From positions 36,043,464 through 36,107,463 of the forward strand of contig NC_090251.1 of assembly GCF_037325665.1 (NCBI RefSeq): a stretch of 64,000 nucleotides of DNA, read 5' to 3'. The position numbers and the translations under genes are program-made. Below, piece after piece: positions 30,764 through 42,804 of the stretch. This DNA comes from Littorina saxatilis. Lineage: Eukaryota; Mollusca; Gastropoda; Littorinimorpha; Littorinidae. The stretch's first letter is position 1, and the number at the start of each line of letters is the position of its first letter. The notes under the pieces are model-generated. The model was not told the origin of the DNA. It did no database searches and saw only the letters and a program-made list of their open reading frames with translations.

Positions 30764-33700
30764 ATGTCAGACTCTTTGTATGTGTGTGTGTGTTCGTGTG
30801 TGTGCAGATGTCAGACTCTCTGTATGTGTGTATAATATGTGCGCCTGCCTATTTTTATCTGATTTGACATTGTTATTTTCTTTCCCACAGTTACGGCAGA
30901 TCTCCTGCCTAACAACCAACTTCAGAGTATGCGAGCTACATCTAAATGACAATGAACTGATTGAGATTTCTGGAGCCATAGGTCATTTGACGTGTCTTCA
31001 GACTTGCATGTTACACAATAACCAGCTCACAAAGCTCGACAAAGTCACACGCGAGTTCAAGAGAATGCAGAACCTTCATACATTAAGTAAGTGTCATTCA
31101 GTATCACTTACAAAAAACGACAATGCTGAATCATACATGTCGGCACTTTTTGAGGCTTTATTGCACTGAAAGTACTTTTTACATTTAGTCAAGTTTTGAC
31201 TAAATGTTTTAACATAGAGGGGGGAATCGAGACGAGGGTCGTGGTGTATGTGTGTCTGTCTGTGTGTGTGTGTGTGTGTCTGTGTGTGTGTGTGTAGAGC
31301 GATTCAGAGTAAACTACTGGACCGATCTTTATGAAATTTTACATGAGAGTTCCTGGGTATGATATCCCCAGACGTTTTTTTCTTTTTTTCAAAAAATGTC
31401 TTTGATGACGTCATATCCAGCCTTTTCTAAAAGTTGAGGCGGCACTGTCACACCCTCATTTTTCAATCAAATTGATTGAAATTTTTGTAAAGCAATCTTC
31501 GACGAAGGCCGGACTTCGGTATTGCATTTCAGCTTACTTACTTACTTAGGCCATTATATGAACCCCCGGGGGAGCATAGGCCATCGACGACAATTCTCCA
31601 TCCGACACGGTCCTGGGGCATTTCAGCTTGGTGGCTTAAAAATTAATTAATGACTTTGGTCATTAAAAATCTGAAAATTGTAATAATAAATTTTGTTTTA
31701 TATAAAACGATCCAAATTTACGTTCATCTTATTCTACATCATTTCCTGATTCCAAAAACATATAAATATGTTATATTTAGATTAAAAAAACAGGGCGGGG
31801 ATGTAGCTCAGTCGGTAGCGCGCTGGATTTGTATCCAGTTGGCCGCTGTCAGCGTGAGTTCGTCCCCACGTTCGGCGAGAGATTTATTTCTCAGAGTCAA
31901 CTTTGTGTGCAGACTCTCCTCGGTGTCCGAACACCCCCATGTGTACACGCAAGCACAAGACCAAGTGCGCACGAAAAAGATCCTGAAATCCATGTCAGAG
32001 TTCGGTGGGTTATAGATACATGAAAATACCCAGCATGCTTCCTCTGAAAACGGCGTATGGCTGCCTAAATGGCGGGGTAAAAAACGGTCATACACGCAAA
32101 ATTCCACTCGTGCAAAAAACACGAGTGTACGTGGGAGTTTCAGCCCATGAACGCAGAAGAAGAAGAAGAAGGAGATTAAAAACAATCTCTGAAAATTAAA
32201 AATATAAAAATTATGATCAAAATTAAATTTCCGAAATCGATTTAAAAACAATTTCATCTTATTCATTGTCGGTTCCTGATTCCAAAAACATATAGATATG
32301 ATATGTTTGGATTAAAAACACGCTCAGAAAATTAAAACGAAGAGAGGCACAGAAAAGCGTGCTATGCAGCACAGCGAAACCACTACCGCGCTAAACAGGC
32401 TCGTCAGTTTCACTCCGTTTTGCACAAGCGGCGGACTACGGTCATTGTGAAAAAATGCAGTGCGTTCAGTTTCATTCTGTGAGTTCCACAGCTTGACTAA
32501 ATGTGACCCTCCACCACGGAATGAGTCACATGTCACCTTTGCACGATTTTTATATTTTTACATTTTCCTAAAGAGTTTTTTATGCTCTGTCCAGTGGTGC
32601 AAACCGTTTTAGAAAAGAGCAAAAAGAGTTATAAGCCTGTGACTAAGGTGACCCTTACACTGTTACCAGACACTCCCTGGACTTATATTAAGCCTAGCGC
32701 AGAACCGCATGAGGTGACATGCGACTCATTTCGTGGTGGAGGGTCACAAATGTAGTAATTTCGCCTTACGCGACTTGTTATCATTGGTGTCGTTTAACAA
32801 TTGTTTTATATATTGATGAGGCAGAAAAGATGGATATAACTTTTAGCATGATAGAATGATACATGTACTCTATTACCTTGTGAGGAAAACATTTTAAGTT
32901 TGACTAAGTGACAGTTCAGCATGCACAAAAAGGGTTTGAACACATTTGCTCAGATTTTTAAGCTGTGGCCAATTTCTGAAATAGCAAAAGTTTTGATAAT
33001 TTTCATGAGGTAAAATCATCTCTTTCCTGCGCCACAAAAATGTTCTGGGGGGAAAATGATGGCAATGTTTGGTCTACATGTGTTTAAAAGAAGTTTCTGT
33101 GTTTTTTTGCTGATTTTAAACAACACTCCTGTATTCTTTGTGCTTGCAATGTCAGGCATGAAAATTCTCCGTATTTTCCGTATTTTCCGTATTTTTGAAA
33201 AAAATAAACCGTATTTTTTTTTATTTTCCGTATTTTTACGGGTTTTTTGTTTTTTGTTTTCCTAGTCATAGTTATAGTAAAATAGTTTTGGGGCCATGTT
33301 TGAATCCAATTTTAAGGCTCAGATAGCCCCAGATTGCACCAAATTGCACCCTTGAAAAAAAAAATTTCCGGGGGGGCATGCCCCCGGATCCCCCTAGAAG
33401 TCTTGGCGCTTCGCGCCTGCGAAACTTGGCGCTACGCGCCTTCAAATTTTGTTTTCAGTATTTCTTTTTTCTTCAGTTTTCATGCCTGAATGTAAAGTTT
33501 CTGTATTAGACATTTTCTAGATGTTTCTCCCTGCTTTTCTCAGCAGGACCGGTGTGTGAAGGATGTTTTTTGGCTTTTTCAGATTTGTTCGACAATCCTA
33601 TCGCACAAGAACCAGAGTATCGTCTCTTTGTGATTCAGAGTTGCCCCTCCGTCAAACTTCTAGACAGACAAGGTCAGTCTCTCTCCTTTGTCTGGACATT

Positions 33701-35553
33701 GGGTTGGTTAATTATTCATAATTCATAGTTTCTATATGGGCTGTGAAAGAGTTGTATTATCCTCCTGGAAGATGAGGCAAGCTAACTAAACTCTGCAAAA
33801 AATGTATTGCACCTATTTTTGTACCCTAACTAAATCATTCATTCCCATGTTATTTCATGCAAACTTTATATGCCATTACAGGCACTTTACTTGGCTATCT
33901 GACACACTGTTCGGATCAAAGATTTCTGTTATAGATGCCACGAGGCCGCCGCCGATGTAACAGTACCCCCAAAATCAACCTGACAAAAGTGTTAGGTACA
34001 TGTACCAATTAAATGATCCACACAAATTCAGAAAGGCGTATCTTGGCAACTTTTACATACGAGAAGAAAGCCAAATAAATTATCTATTCAGAACAGGTTG
34101 TTTTGTTTTACTATCTTGCGTATCTCTTGCGTTATGTAATTTCTACTGATGTAGGTGTTGAGCGCATGAGCAGAAAACAAAACGATTTGTTGGCGTCCGT
34201 TTATAGCCTAATGAGAAGTAGCAGGGCAGACACGCCTTTCTCTCTACAGTATGACATGAATTCAGTGCCACATGTTTTTGAAAGAAAAAGGTTGTGATCA
34301 ACATCCGCTTGATGTTATACCAATTTTCTTTTGAAAACACACAGATCAGAGTTCATTATTTACTGTAGCACCTGAGTAGCGTGTCGATCTCTGCGGGTAA
34401 TTCCCAAGGATTAAGCTATACATATAGTAAGCTTGCCTCACTTTAAAAAAAAAAACCTTTTTCACAGGCGGTAAAAACCCTAACAAGAGCTATTTGCGAA
34501 CATCGTCTGTTATTATAGTAGAACTACATAAGTTAAGGTGCCCCCTGCATGAATGAAATATCAAAGGGATAAAAATATTTTCAAAAACGCTCTCAGATCG
34601 CTTTGAAAGTCATGCGGTAAGGTTCAGGGTTTTGAATACCATGTAGCAAGACTGTCTTCACTTTGCAAAAACAAGTAAATTGAAAGAACAAAAGTTGTCG
34701 TAAAATTCAATGCAAAATGTCGTCTTGTGTGAGAATATGCCATTATATGGTTATTTCCCTTGACTCGAATCGATGTTGTCAAGCAGTTACCAGGGCCGCT
34801 GAGTCCCTGGTGACGCAACTGACATAAACCAGTTTGCACTCTTTTTAAACTTCAACACAGGAGAGGAGCTGTGCCCATAGATGTGTGACAGGGAGACTAC
34901 CGTCGCCCTTCACAGCAGACTCTGCAGAGTTGTTCGCCTTGGAAGGCAACACCTGTGGATTGTAGAGTTCTGTTTGTGATGGGGTCTGGTGGCTTTTGTC
35001 TCTCTGAATGTTCATGGATTCCTTTGCGAATGCATAACAGTTTTTATAGGGCTTAGAAATAAGCTCTAAAATTCTCAATCCTGTTTGATTGGACTTCGCC
35101 TCCAAAGGTGATTGTGGTGTTTCGGCACTCGGTTACAGATGCTCATTCACTCACTTTCTTTTAATGATCTAGCATGCATACTTGTTGTGCTTTTTTTTAA
35201 CCAAATTGTGCAATGTGCATCTAAATCATGGTACAATGGATTCCCGAAATTCTTCAAATTAGTTAAATTCACCATAAACTCCTCCAAAATGGTCCCACCA
35301 GTAGTATCCCTGTAAAGGACCATTTTGCATTGTTCCTCGTTACCTCACAACCAAACCATCCTTCAAAAACATGCACATCTCTCTGTCCAGAGGTGACAAA
35401 AAGGGAGAAAGACATTGCACGGCGGATCTACCACAGCGAAGACAAGGCGCAAGGGAAAGTGGCGTTTGGTCGTCGATCTCAGGGTCCGCCCAGTTTGTAC
35501 TACCCCGCCACACCGCAAAGACCTGTCACCAGAGCCTCCAGTAAGCGCTGTTT

Positions 35554-35597
<44 letters not shown>

Positions 35598-35672
35598 ACC
35601 CTGCCATACATCAAAGATCTGTCACCAGACCATCCAGTAAGCATTGTCTAGTTTGGTTGTGTATGTGTGTGT

Positions 35673-35733
<61 letters not shown>

Positions 35734-35804
35734 ACCCTGCCATACATCGAAGATCTGTCACCAGACCATCCAGTAAGCATTGTCTAGTTTGGTTGTATGT
35801 GTGT

Positions 35805-35869
<65 letters not shown>

Positions 35870-37160
35870 CTACCCTGCTATACACCGCCGCCAGCACAAC
35901 AGTAGATACCAATTCTGCATTTGTAAAGATGTTGAGTCCAAAAATGTGTACATGCACACAAAAATGTATACATCTGCAAAGTAAAAATGTGATTTTGATG
36001 TTGTTGTCATTTTCATTTAAGCTATATGTTTGAATAATGGCTCATATTAGCTTGAAGTTTCTTTTCTGATTTAAACTTTTTTTTCTTCTTTTTTCAGTTT
36101 CAGGTGGAAAAGTGGTCGCAGACAACTACATGGGAAACAAGTAAGTACTCAGGACATCTACTCATATTTTAAAGGCTTTTTCTGTTGTGAAATTCATGTA
36201 AATAGACAAATTCTGAAAATGGCTGTATTGGTTGTAGAAGAGTGAATATTCTTGCTTTTAGTGAGGCAAGCTTTCTATACTTGCTCCTTGTCCACATGTT
36301 TCAGACACATCCCTGGCTAGTTACTTGCCTATAATGTCACGTTGGAAACTTTGACTCACTAAATGCAGGAGTATTCACATTTTCACATCCAAGAGGGCCC
36401 CAAAGGGGGGGTATCATCACGATCACGGGAAGGGAAATTTTAGCTTTCACGATCACAGTTACCTTGATTTTTGTTTTCACGATCACAAACACCTTGACGA
36501 ATAGAGGATCATAGAGTGATACAGCTGTGAAAAATGTACGTTGAAAATAAAATACTTTGCAATAATGCCCATCACGATCATGAAAACAAATGACGATCAC
36601 GAGACTTGATTTTTTTGTCATCACGGATCACGGGCAAAGTCCCATCACGATCACAGAAATGGAAATTTCGGCAATCACGGTCACAGAAAGGTCAAAAAAC
36701 GCCAATCACGATCACGATTTTAAACCCTTTGGGGCCCTCATCCAATGCAAACCTGACAAATGAACCTGGTTTTTTATGTGTTGTTCAGTATCCCCTGCTC
36801 TAGTTCATGCTTTTTTTTCAAAACCTCATTTTGTCCAAAAACTTTTAATAGACCCCTTTTTGGCTCACGTAAGTGTAGCCTATGCGATCGTAACTTTGTC
36901 TGTCTGTGCGTGCGTATGTGCGTGCGTGCGTGTGTATGTCTGTGGTAGAAACTCTAACATTTGAAGACGTCACATTACATTGACGTCACATTATGACGTA
37001 AGAGGGTTAGACGTCACGCGAAGGAAATACTGAAAGTCTCGGTCATTATTATTTTGAGCGGGCCGAGACTAGTTGGCAGTCGTGTCCCTGTAAGTAGGCT
37101 ACATGCAGACAGACAGATCTAGATCTAGTGTCTCGCTTTCTTGCACAGTTTCACCTATGC

Positions 37161-37236
<76 letters not shown>

Positions 37237-37980
37237 TGTGTGTGTGTGTGTGTTACTGTTTGTCGATTTCTTACGTGAGCCGCCTTGATGGCTTCGCCTC
37301 TTGTTCTTGTGTGTTTTCACATTTTAAAGTCTATAGTTTTCTATCGTACAAATGGAGAACTTCCTGAAATAATTCTGTCGGGTTGTTATGGGTTGTGGAT
37401 GAGTTGCTTTTACTTGGAAACACTGAGACAAACAGACCCACATGATATTGTAGGCCAATCACTAGTGAGCGGCATTGGTGATTTGTGCACTGAGGGATGC
37501 AATCACATTGGCAATGTCGATCGCCATGCATGCAGCTCCGATGTGTGTACATTGTACTTAAAAGAGCAGACAATGTAGGAAACACAGGTCAGAGTTAATT
37601 TTCACTCGGAAGCCAGTTGCTGGCATGATTTCACTGGCACCGATCGCTGACCTTGTGAGGAGATATGCCACTTGTTAGTGATTGGCCAATATATGTCACA
37701 TATTGTTTGCCCCAGTAATTCATTGGGTGGAAACTCTTACACAACCCATATTATCGCTTTTTTTCAAAACATCCTCTATTTTATTTTTAAGTATTTTATT
37801 TTCTTTTGTTTTAGGACACCGTTTGAGGATCAGGAAGAAGCAGTGAACAGCAGACGACTGAAGAAATCACTGACCATGTACTCCAGCTTCGACTGGGGGA
37901 AAGTTCCCAGGATTCAGCAGCGACGAACATCTGAAAACGTCTTTGGAAATCCAGAAATCATCACTCGAGTCTACCGCTAG
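24942..37980 (+). CDS. LRRC72: Leucine-rich repeat-containing protein 72
   Basis: Eight exons in phase: 24942-24968, 29121-29194, 30544-30613, 30891-31086, 33583-33672, 35391-35540, 36098-36140 and 37815-37980, giving 271 residues (vertebrate LRRC72 is of similar length). Recognised by ELYLADKGLTDVHDLRRF, KKLWLNGNRL, ELHLNDNELIEI, CMLHNNQLTKLD and TLNLFDNPIAQEPEYRLFV, i.e. five short LRRs (about residues 25-130) closed by the cap-like CPSVKLLDRQEVTKREKD. The later ISGGKV, KTPFEDQEEAV and SLTMYSSFDWGKVP are the family's C-terminal signatures. No signal peptide or membrane segment, so probably an intracellular scaffold; its function is not well established in any animal. All donors are GT and all acceptors AG. 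Introns 1, 3, 4 and 6 hold large repeats; exon 6's end is duplicated downstream. Confidence 0.93.
25449..25563. repeat. (GA)n microsatellite
   Basis: About 115 bp of GA with occasional GACA, in LRRC72 intron 1. Confidence 0.95.
26011..26520. repeat. (CA)n microsatellite tract
   Basis: Pure CA from 26011 to about 26140, then an imperfect CA/CG-rich tract to 26518, then an unusual ggggcaattgtc-type repeat to about 26680. Confidence 0.95.
26681..29120. other. LRRC72 intron 1, no further feature recognised
   Basis: AT-rich intron without convincing exons, tRNA-like heads or inverted ends. Confidence 0.5.
29249..30037 (+). repeat. Repeat family A, copy 5
   Basis: Complete copy from tttttacatttagtcaag to cgcctttcgcaacttg, with tgatgacgtcatatccggc intact. 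Begins 55 bp after LRRC72 exon 2. Confidence 0.88.
30675..30761. repeat. (TG)n microsatellite
   Basis: About 87 bp, followed by two copies of cagatgtcagactct; 130 bp before LRRC72 exon 4. Confidence 0.95.
31525..31629 (-). mobile_element. LINE 3'-end fragment, 11-bp target duplication
   Basis: CATTTCAGCTT at 31525-31535 and 31619-31629 flanks 83 bp. On the minus strand it encodes DRVGWRIVVDGLCSPGG, like the last residues of many non-LTR reverse transcriptase ORFs, and ends in (AAGT)n. Extreme 5' truncation. Confidence 0.75.
31779..32182 (+). mobile_element. Complete tRNA-derived SINE, 10-bp target duplication
   Basis: AGATTAAAAA at 31779-31788 and 32173-32182. The head has TGTAGCTCAGTCGGTAGCGC (A box), an intact ctgga/tccag anticodon stem and GAGTTCGTCCCC (B box). 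The body continues gtcaactttgtgtgcagact, a second module from cggcgtatggctgcctaaat, and a (GAA)n tail preceded by gaacgca. Confidence 0.92.
32499..32753. mobile_element. MITE with about 35-bp inverted ends
   Basis: Ends GTGACCCTCCACCACGGAAT and complement (two mismatches in about 35), AAATGT on both sides, 243 bp. The host family-A sequence resumes exactly at the duplicated AAATGT. Confidence 0.85.
33154..33492. repeat. Putative MITE with ttttccgtat repeats and GC-rich core
   Basis: caggcatgaaaa at left and ttttcatgcctg at right; three ttttccgtat units, then the palindromes ggggggcatgccccc and ggcgcttcgcgcc. Confidence 0.55.
33679..35390. other. LRRC72 intron 5, nothing recognised
   Basis: AT-rich, without repeats of known family or coding frame; a short family-unknown poly-A at 34446. 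Confidence 0.4.
35561..35905 (+). repeat. Tandem copies of the LRRC72 exon 6 end and donor within (TG)n tracts
   Basis: The exon 6 end tactaccccgccacaccgca ... tcca-gtaagc recurs at about 35593-35663 and 35729-35795, each again with ccatccagtaagc, and as a fragment at 35868-35895. TG microsatellites separate the units. Units 2 and 3 are more like each other than like exon 6. Confidence 0.88.
36391..36740. mobile_element. MITE built of CACGATCAC motifs
   Basis: Inverted ends GAGGGCCCCAAAGGG and complement; ATCCAA directly outside both ends. The interior has at least nine copies of cacgatcac or one-base variants. In LRRC72 intron 7. Confidence 0.7.
37166..37255. repeat. (TG)n microsatellite
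   Basis: About 90 bp in LRRC72 intron 7, with cacgtaagtgtagcctatg-type sequence upstream. Confidence 0.95.
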
Positions 37981-38421
37981 ACTTCTTAGTGTGCTTTGCC
38001 ACTGTGTCCTTTTCCCCCCACATTAACCCCTTAGTATGAATTTAACGGTTATACTGATGATGCTAAGATACAGTGTGTCTGCCAAACAAGTGAAAAACAA
38101 GAGCAAGTGAAAGGCCACTGCACAGTATGTTTTTTGAATTTGAAACGGAAAAAAATACTTGAGTGTGATATTGAATGTTACAAACTCTAAACTAGTCTGC
38201 AGAGGGAATTGCATTTCAAAACCACATGGACTGCTTCTGTGGCCCTTTTAAGTGATTAACCCAATTTCATTTTTAAATTTATTCATACAGGTTGCAAAAA
38301 GGATGCAGATGTGAGTGTGTGTGGATTTATAGAGCGTGTCACTCTGTCTGAATGCCTTTGTATAGTATAACTGTTGGCAAGTCTGGTGGGAGTGTCTGTG
38401 TAGAGTGTGTGTGCGTGTGTT

Positions 38422-38458
<37 letters not shown>

Positions 38459-39041
38459 AGGCCCGCACGCGCATGTGCAGGTGGATGAGCAGAAGTGTAG
38501 ACTGTTGAAGATAAAGAAACGCTTGGAATGTGAGAGCAAATGTTTGAAGTGTCCTTCCTCACCATGTTAGTATTTATTCAATGATCAGGAGAAGTGTTTT
38601 GCAAACGGATATTACCCCTACAGACAAGAAGAATCCAAATCCAGAAAAAAGTCATTTTGTTATGGCAACCATCGCAGTCAAGATCAGCAATGTAGCATTA
38701 ATTGCTTTAATCTGATATAACAAACACAAGAACCTGTCATATGCAATCAAACCTGGTACCACTAACCTGTTGATTTTCTTGTCTGGTATTTTAGCATGGA
38801 AACCAGAAAAAAAATAACCATTTGTTTTCTTCTTAATGCGAACACTGTTTGTAATTATCATTGGTTTTTGCGTGCTTTATAGTATAACTTTCAACTATGA
38901 CTTTTTTTAATTGCTTTGATTCATTTCATCAGCACGAAAAGCATCTCATCAAAAGTATAAAGACTTGTAGGACTTTCTTTTGTTTCATTAATTTCAGTCA
39001 ACACAGAGCATCTCTTAAAACAAAGAACACTGTATACTATA

Positions 39042-39147
39042 TACAGTGGAACCCCCCTTTTAAGACCCCCCAATGTAAGACTCCCTCCATTTTAAGACCT
39101 GGTTTTCTCACATTTTTTGAAGGTCTTAAAAGGGGGGTTCCACTGTA
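39042..39147. mobile_element. MITE family D, copy 2
   Basis: TACAGTGGAACCCCCCTTTT and complement, 106 bp, TA ends. Confidence 0.75.
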
Positions 39148-39846
39148 CAGTGTACGGGTGTTGCAGCCCATGAATGCGGAAGAAAAAGAAGAAACCAAAG
39201 AACTGCTGAAATCTTTGCTGCATAATACAGAAATAATAATTTAAAGGAAATGCAGACGAGGAGGAATGATGGCAAAACGCCACTGGTTGGCTAAAATGTT
39301 ATTGGGTGAAAGAGTAATCTAGTTCATTTGTACATACCTGACATACTCACTGCAAAATCAAAATATTTATGTTTGCTTCATAAACCATCATTTTGACTCA
39401 TTTTTGTTATCATCATGGTAACTGTTGTGATAATATCATTTGGACTCATTGCTTTATTGCGTGTTTTTTTGGAACTCCTTCATGTGCAAAATTTGAACAA
39501 TATTATCATGTTGATGATTTTTTTGTGATACAATGCCTCGTATTTGTGACGAGTTTTGTTACCTATCATATTTACTGTCTCAATTTTGTCTTACTTGCGA
39601 GTACGTCCTTTTCTTTGACAAAGTGCAGTATTAATTTTTTATCTCATGATCTTACACTTATGCAAAACAATTTTTCTGTGATAAAAAGTGAGTAATTAAC
39701 TCACAGTAAACAATTCCTTTACATAAAATGTCTAAACCATCTTAGCTGCTGCTTTGATGTTTACCAGCTGATGAACAATAAACATGTTTACCACTTGTTT
39801 AATTGTTTTAGATGCATATTCGAGTGAAAATGGTCACTCAAACCAA

Positions 39847-40301
39847 GAATATGTCTAAGACATGGATTGAACTGAGATGAATGGTCCTAAAGCCCGCTAC
39901 TAACTACAGCCGAACTAGGTCGGCGAACATTACACCGTGCCTGGTTCGGTGTACTAACTAGCGGCGAAATGTATCGGCGATACCGGTCATATGATCAAGA
40001 AATATCACGTGAGAAGACTCGTGATCGGTTGACAGCATTATAGCCGTCAGTTTGTCACTCTTCAAGGATGAAGATAAAAAAATATTCAACCAATGAAAAG
40101 TCAGTTCACCGATGACGCGCCGAATGTTTGCAGGATTGTATCGGCGAATCGCGAAGGTTACAGCTGCAACCAAAAAATAGGGGAATCCTCTGATTTGATG
40201 ATGTCGCTGAACTAGTTCGGCTTGGTTCGGCTGTAGTTAGTTGCGGGCTTAAGGGAAATATGTCTAAGACGTGGATTTAACTGAGATGAATGGTCCTAAG
40301 A
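39847..40301. mobile_element. MITE between 45-bp direct repeats
   Basis: Inverted ends agcccgctactaactacagc and complement (39892-40251) with TAA/TTAA edges. Outside both ends is a direct repeat aatatgtctaagac(a/g)tgga ... gatgaatggtcctaa. Confidence 0.65.
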
Positions 40302-40355
40302 GGAGGAACACGCCATAAAATGACACATGTTATACCTTTATGACAAATAAATAGA

Positions 40356-40503
40356 GAATACTACATGGCTTGCTGTGTTATGCCAGGTTTACACACACAC
40401 AACATTTTAATATTAAAATGCGAGCATAAGCAAGCTTTTCAACAACTGAAAATGCAAAAAGTGTAAACCTGGTATCCCACAGCAAGCCATTGTAGTATTC
40501 TGT
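40356..40503. mobile_element. Short MITE with about 40-bp inverted ends
   Basis: gaatactacatggcttgctg ... gccaggtttacac at left, complement at right; 148 bp. It abuts the coding-like exon. Confidence 0.75.
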
Positions 40504-40505
40504 TT

Positions 40506-40671
40506 ATTCTACATTTTGTACTTGCGTGCCTTCTGTTTCAAACTTCCCGGAGTTGAAGTGTCTAAATTGAAGACGCTTCTTTTGGAACCTCGATCTCTTC
40601 CAAAGCCTCGTGAAATCTCTGACGTCAAAAGAAAAAAGTTACTACAACAAGAATTACAGCGTCACTTGTAA
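40506..40671 (+). CDS. Unassigned coding-like exon
   Basis: An open frame reads CFKLPGVEVSKLKTLLLEPR, then a Lys/Arg/Gln-rich helix (ISDVKRKKLLQQELQRHL) and a stop. A strong GTAAGT donor overlaps the last codons at 40669. Splicing from it to the cctttaag acceptor near 41530 would again give Leu-stop, and a polyadenylation signal with a GT-rich tail follows at 41581. It could be the last coding exon of an alternative LRRC72 transcript, of another plus-strand gene, or a captured exon. I do not recognise the protein. Confidence 0.3.
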
Positions 40672-40679
40672 GTTCTCAA

Positions 40680-42800
40680 AAATTCTTCGAGAGGAAACAG
40701 CAAACTCAACAGCATTTCGAGAATGAAGTTTGTCTCAGTGACTTCATCATCCTGAGATTTGGGAATTTAGGTCCCACCCAACCTCATTTACATGATATAC
40801 ACACATGTGATGAGATGGTTTATTTATCACATGGGAGGTCTCTCTCATGCATGTTGGATAAACAGTATTCTCTTATAGTATAACATACTGCACAGATCAT
40901 TGCAGTTGCACATATACAATATATATGAGGCCTGATTGTAGACACAAACCAATTGTGCACAGTATTGTTTACATTTCATTTGTTTCTACACACAAATTAA
41001 GGTTATTACATTTTTTGTTTTGCTTAATCATATAACTATTTATTTCACTTACAAAAAGTGGGTCATTATGATTATGATAGTTATGGTAGTTAAGCCAAAA
41101 CAGCATTCTTGTTTGTCAAGTAATGAGAGGAGACATGAAAAATTGAACATGTTCGTGTTCATGTGAACATAAAAACCACTGTCACTATGATCTCCTTTTA
41201 TACATCAATTGTTGCCATTATGTTTCAGAGTCAATGTAATATAGATATATAATTATGTATTGCTTTTTATTGATGAGTGAAAAACACACTTCCTGTTAAT
41301 CATATGTACACCTAAGCCAGTTCATATGCTGTCATAAAACGACTGTGCTCTACTAGATATTTAATCCTTTACCCCCCCCCCCCCCCCCCCTCCCACCCCA
41401 CCATACCAAAGTGTCCCCCCATCATACCAAAGTGTTTCTCAGTCTTTCCAGTTCTTGACATAAGCTTTAATCGTATGACTTGATCTTTGGTAAAGCTGTT
41501 TTTGTGTGTTTTATCTTCTTTTCCTTTAAGGTAAATCAAGTTTTAACACTTTCAGTATTGTCATCATTTTGATCTGAACAAATAAAGTATTACGGAAACG
41601 AGTGTTTGGCTTCTTTGTGCAAAATTTGACAACTGAAGTGTTTGTATTTCATCGTTTTGTGTGTAGTTTCTCTGATCAAAATGTTGTAGTCAACGTACAT
41701 GTTTTATATTTCTCTGATATCGTCTTATCTCCACCACTGTATCTTCACATTTAGGACACATCATTCTTCCAGATGTAAGAATTGTCTTCCCAATCACACA
41801 AACATTGTGATTTTTTTCCGGTTGCAGAGTAGATACACACAACTGAGACATTCATTTGCCTGACAAAAAGGCACGCATACTTAAATTAGAGACACAGAAC
41901 ATGTAACACTCTTTGCATATTTTAACATGTTTATTGAGTGACCAAAGACAAAACAAAAAAGATGGCGAATTCACACTGCACTTTAGTGATGTTATGCCAA
42001 CAGGAAAACTGTTGTAAAACATGACAAGCTTTCAAGCCACGTATATAATATATATATACTCATCAGATCCAAATCAGTCATCTAACTCTCCTACAGACAA
42101 CATATTTTCAGCATACACGCACATTCAAAGATGATTATGACAATGATGATTTTGACGAGAAGAATGCACTACTTCAATGATGATCATTATTTACAAATAT
42201 CAGAGAAACAGACAAACACAAGGCCTGATACAGACCAAAAGGCAGATTCGCTTTCCATGTAAGCGTCTAATTTCACCATCATTTTTACATTTCTGTTCGA
42301 TGACTAATGCTAGCGTGCAGTGGTCCAACCCTTCTTCTACGGACACTCGCACTAACGCTTTGAATCATTCACACTGGTACCGGCTCTGAGAGGACATCCT
42401 CAGTATTAGTCAAGTACACGGTATAGATCTGCAGGTCTCCCTCAAAGATACCATCCTTTCCGTGTTTACCAAACCACCACAGCTCTCTCCAGGCTTTTAC
42501 ATAGAGAAAACACATCCTTATACTTGGACCTACATGAACAATCTACAGCCTGGCTGGTTTCTGTAAAGAGTGGGACATTTTGGAGAATATCTTTCATAAC
42601 TGACACAAGTGTCAATCCGCAAAATCAATCTATTGAAAAAATTCTACTCTCTACAAGAGTCAGTTAGGCTGTTGTTTTTTGGTATGTGTCAAAGTGGAAG
42701 GATACCCTTACCGGATGTAAACGATTGGACAGGTTGGTGGTGGTTTACAAGATGTTTTACACAAGAACGGAAGCATCTCTCATGACGAGAGTACTTTGGT
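40680..42800. other. Convergent intergenic region
   Basis: No gene recognised. Contains a poly-C run near 41371, AATAAA at 41581 (plus) and its complement near 41929 (minus), consistent with two transcripts ending toward each other. Confidence 0.4.
41581..41586 (+). terminator. Plus-strand polyadenylation signal AATAAA
   Basis: AATAAA followed within 25 bases by GT-rich sequence (gagtgtttggcttctttg). It could end LRRC72 or the transcript containing the 40.6-kb exon. An alternative AATAAA for LRRC72 lies at 39777. Confidence 0.35.
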
Positions 42801-42804
42801 TACG

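Larger units (their letters stand above)
31177..32779 (+). repeat. Repeat family A, copy 6, with three nested insertions
   Basis: Family-A sequence is interrupted at 31536-31618 (LINE end), 31791-32172 (SINE) and 32505-32747 (MITE). Joining across the gaps restores the family order, so all three are later insertions. In LRRC72 intron 4. Confidence 0.9.

Noticed and set aside
31795-31870. Possible tRNA gene
   Set aside because: The boxes are good, but the six-base anticodon loop, imperfect T stem, target duplication and (GAA)n tail identify a SINE.
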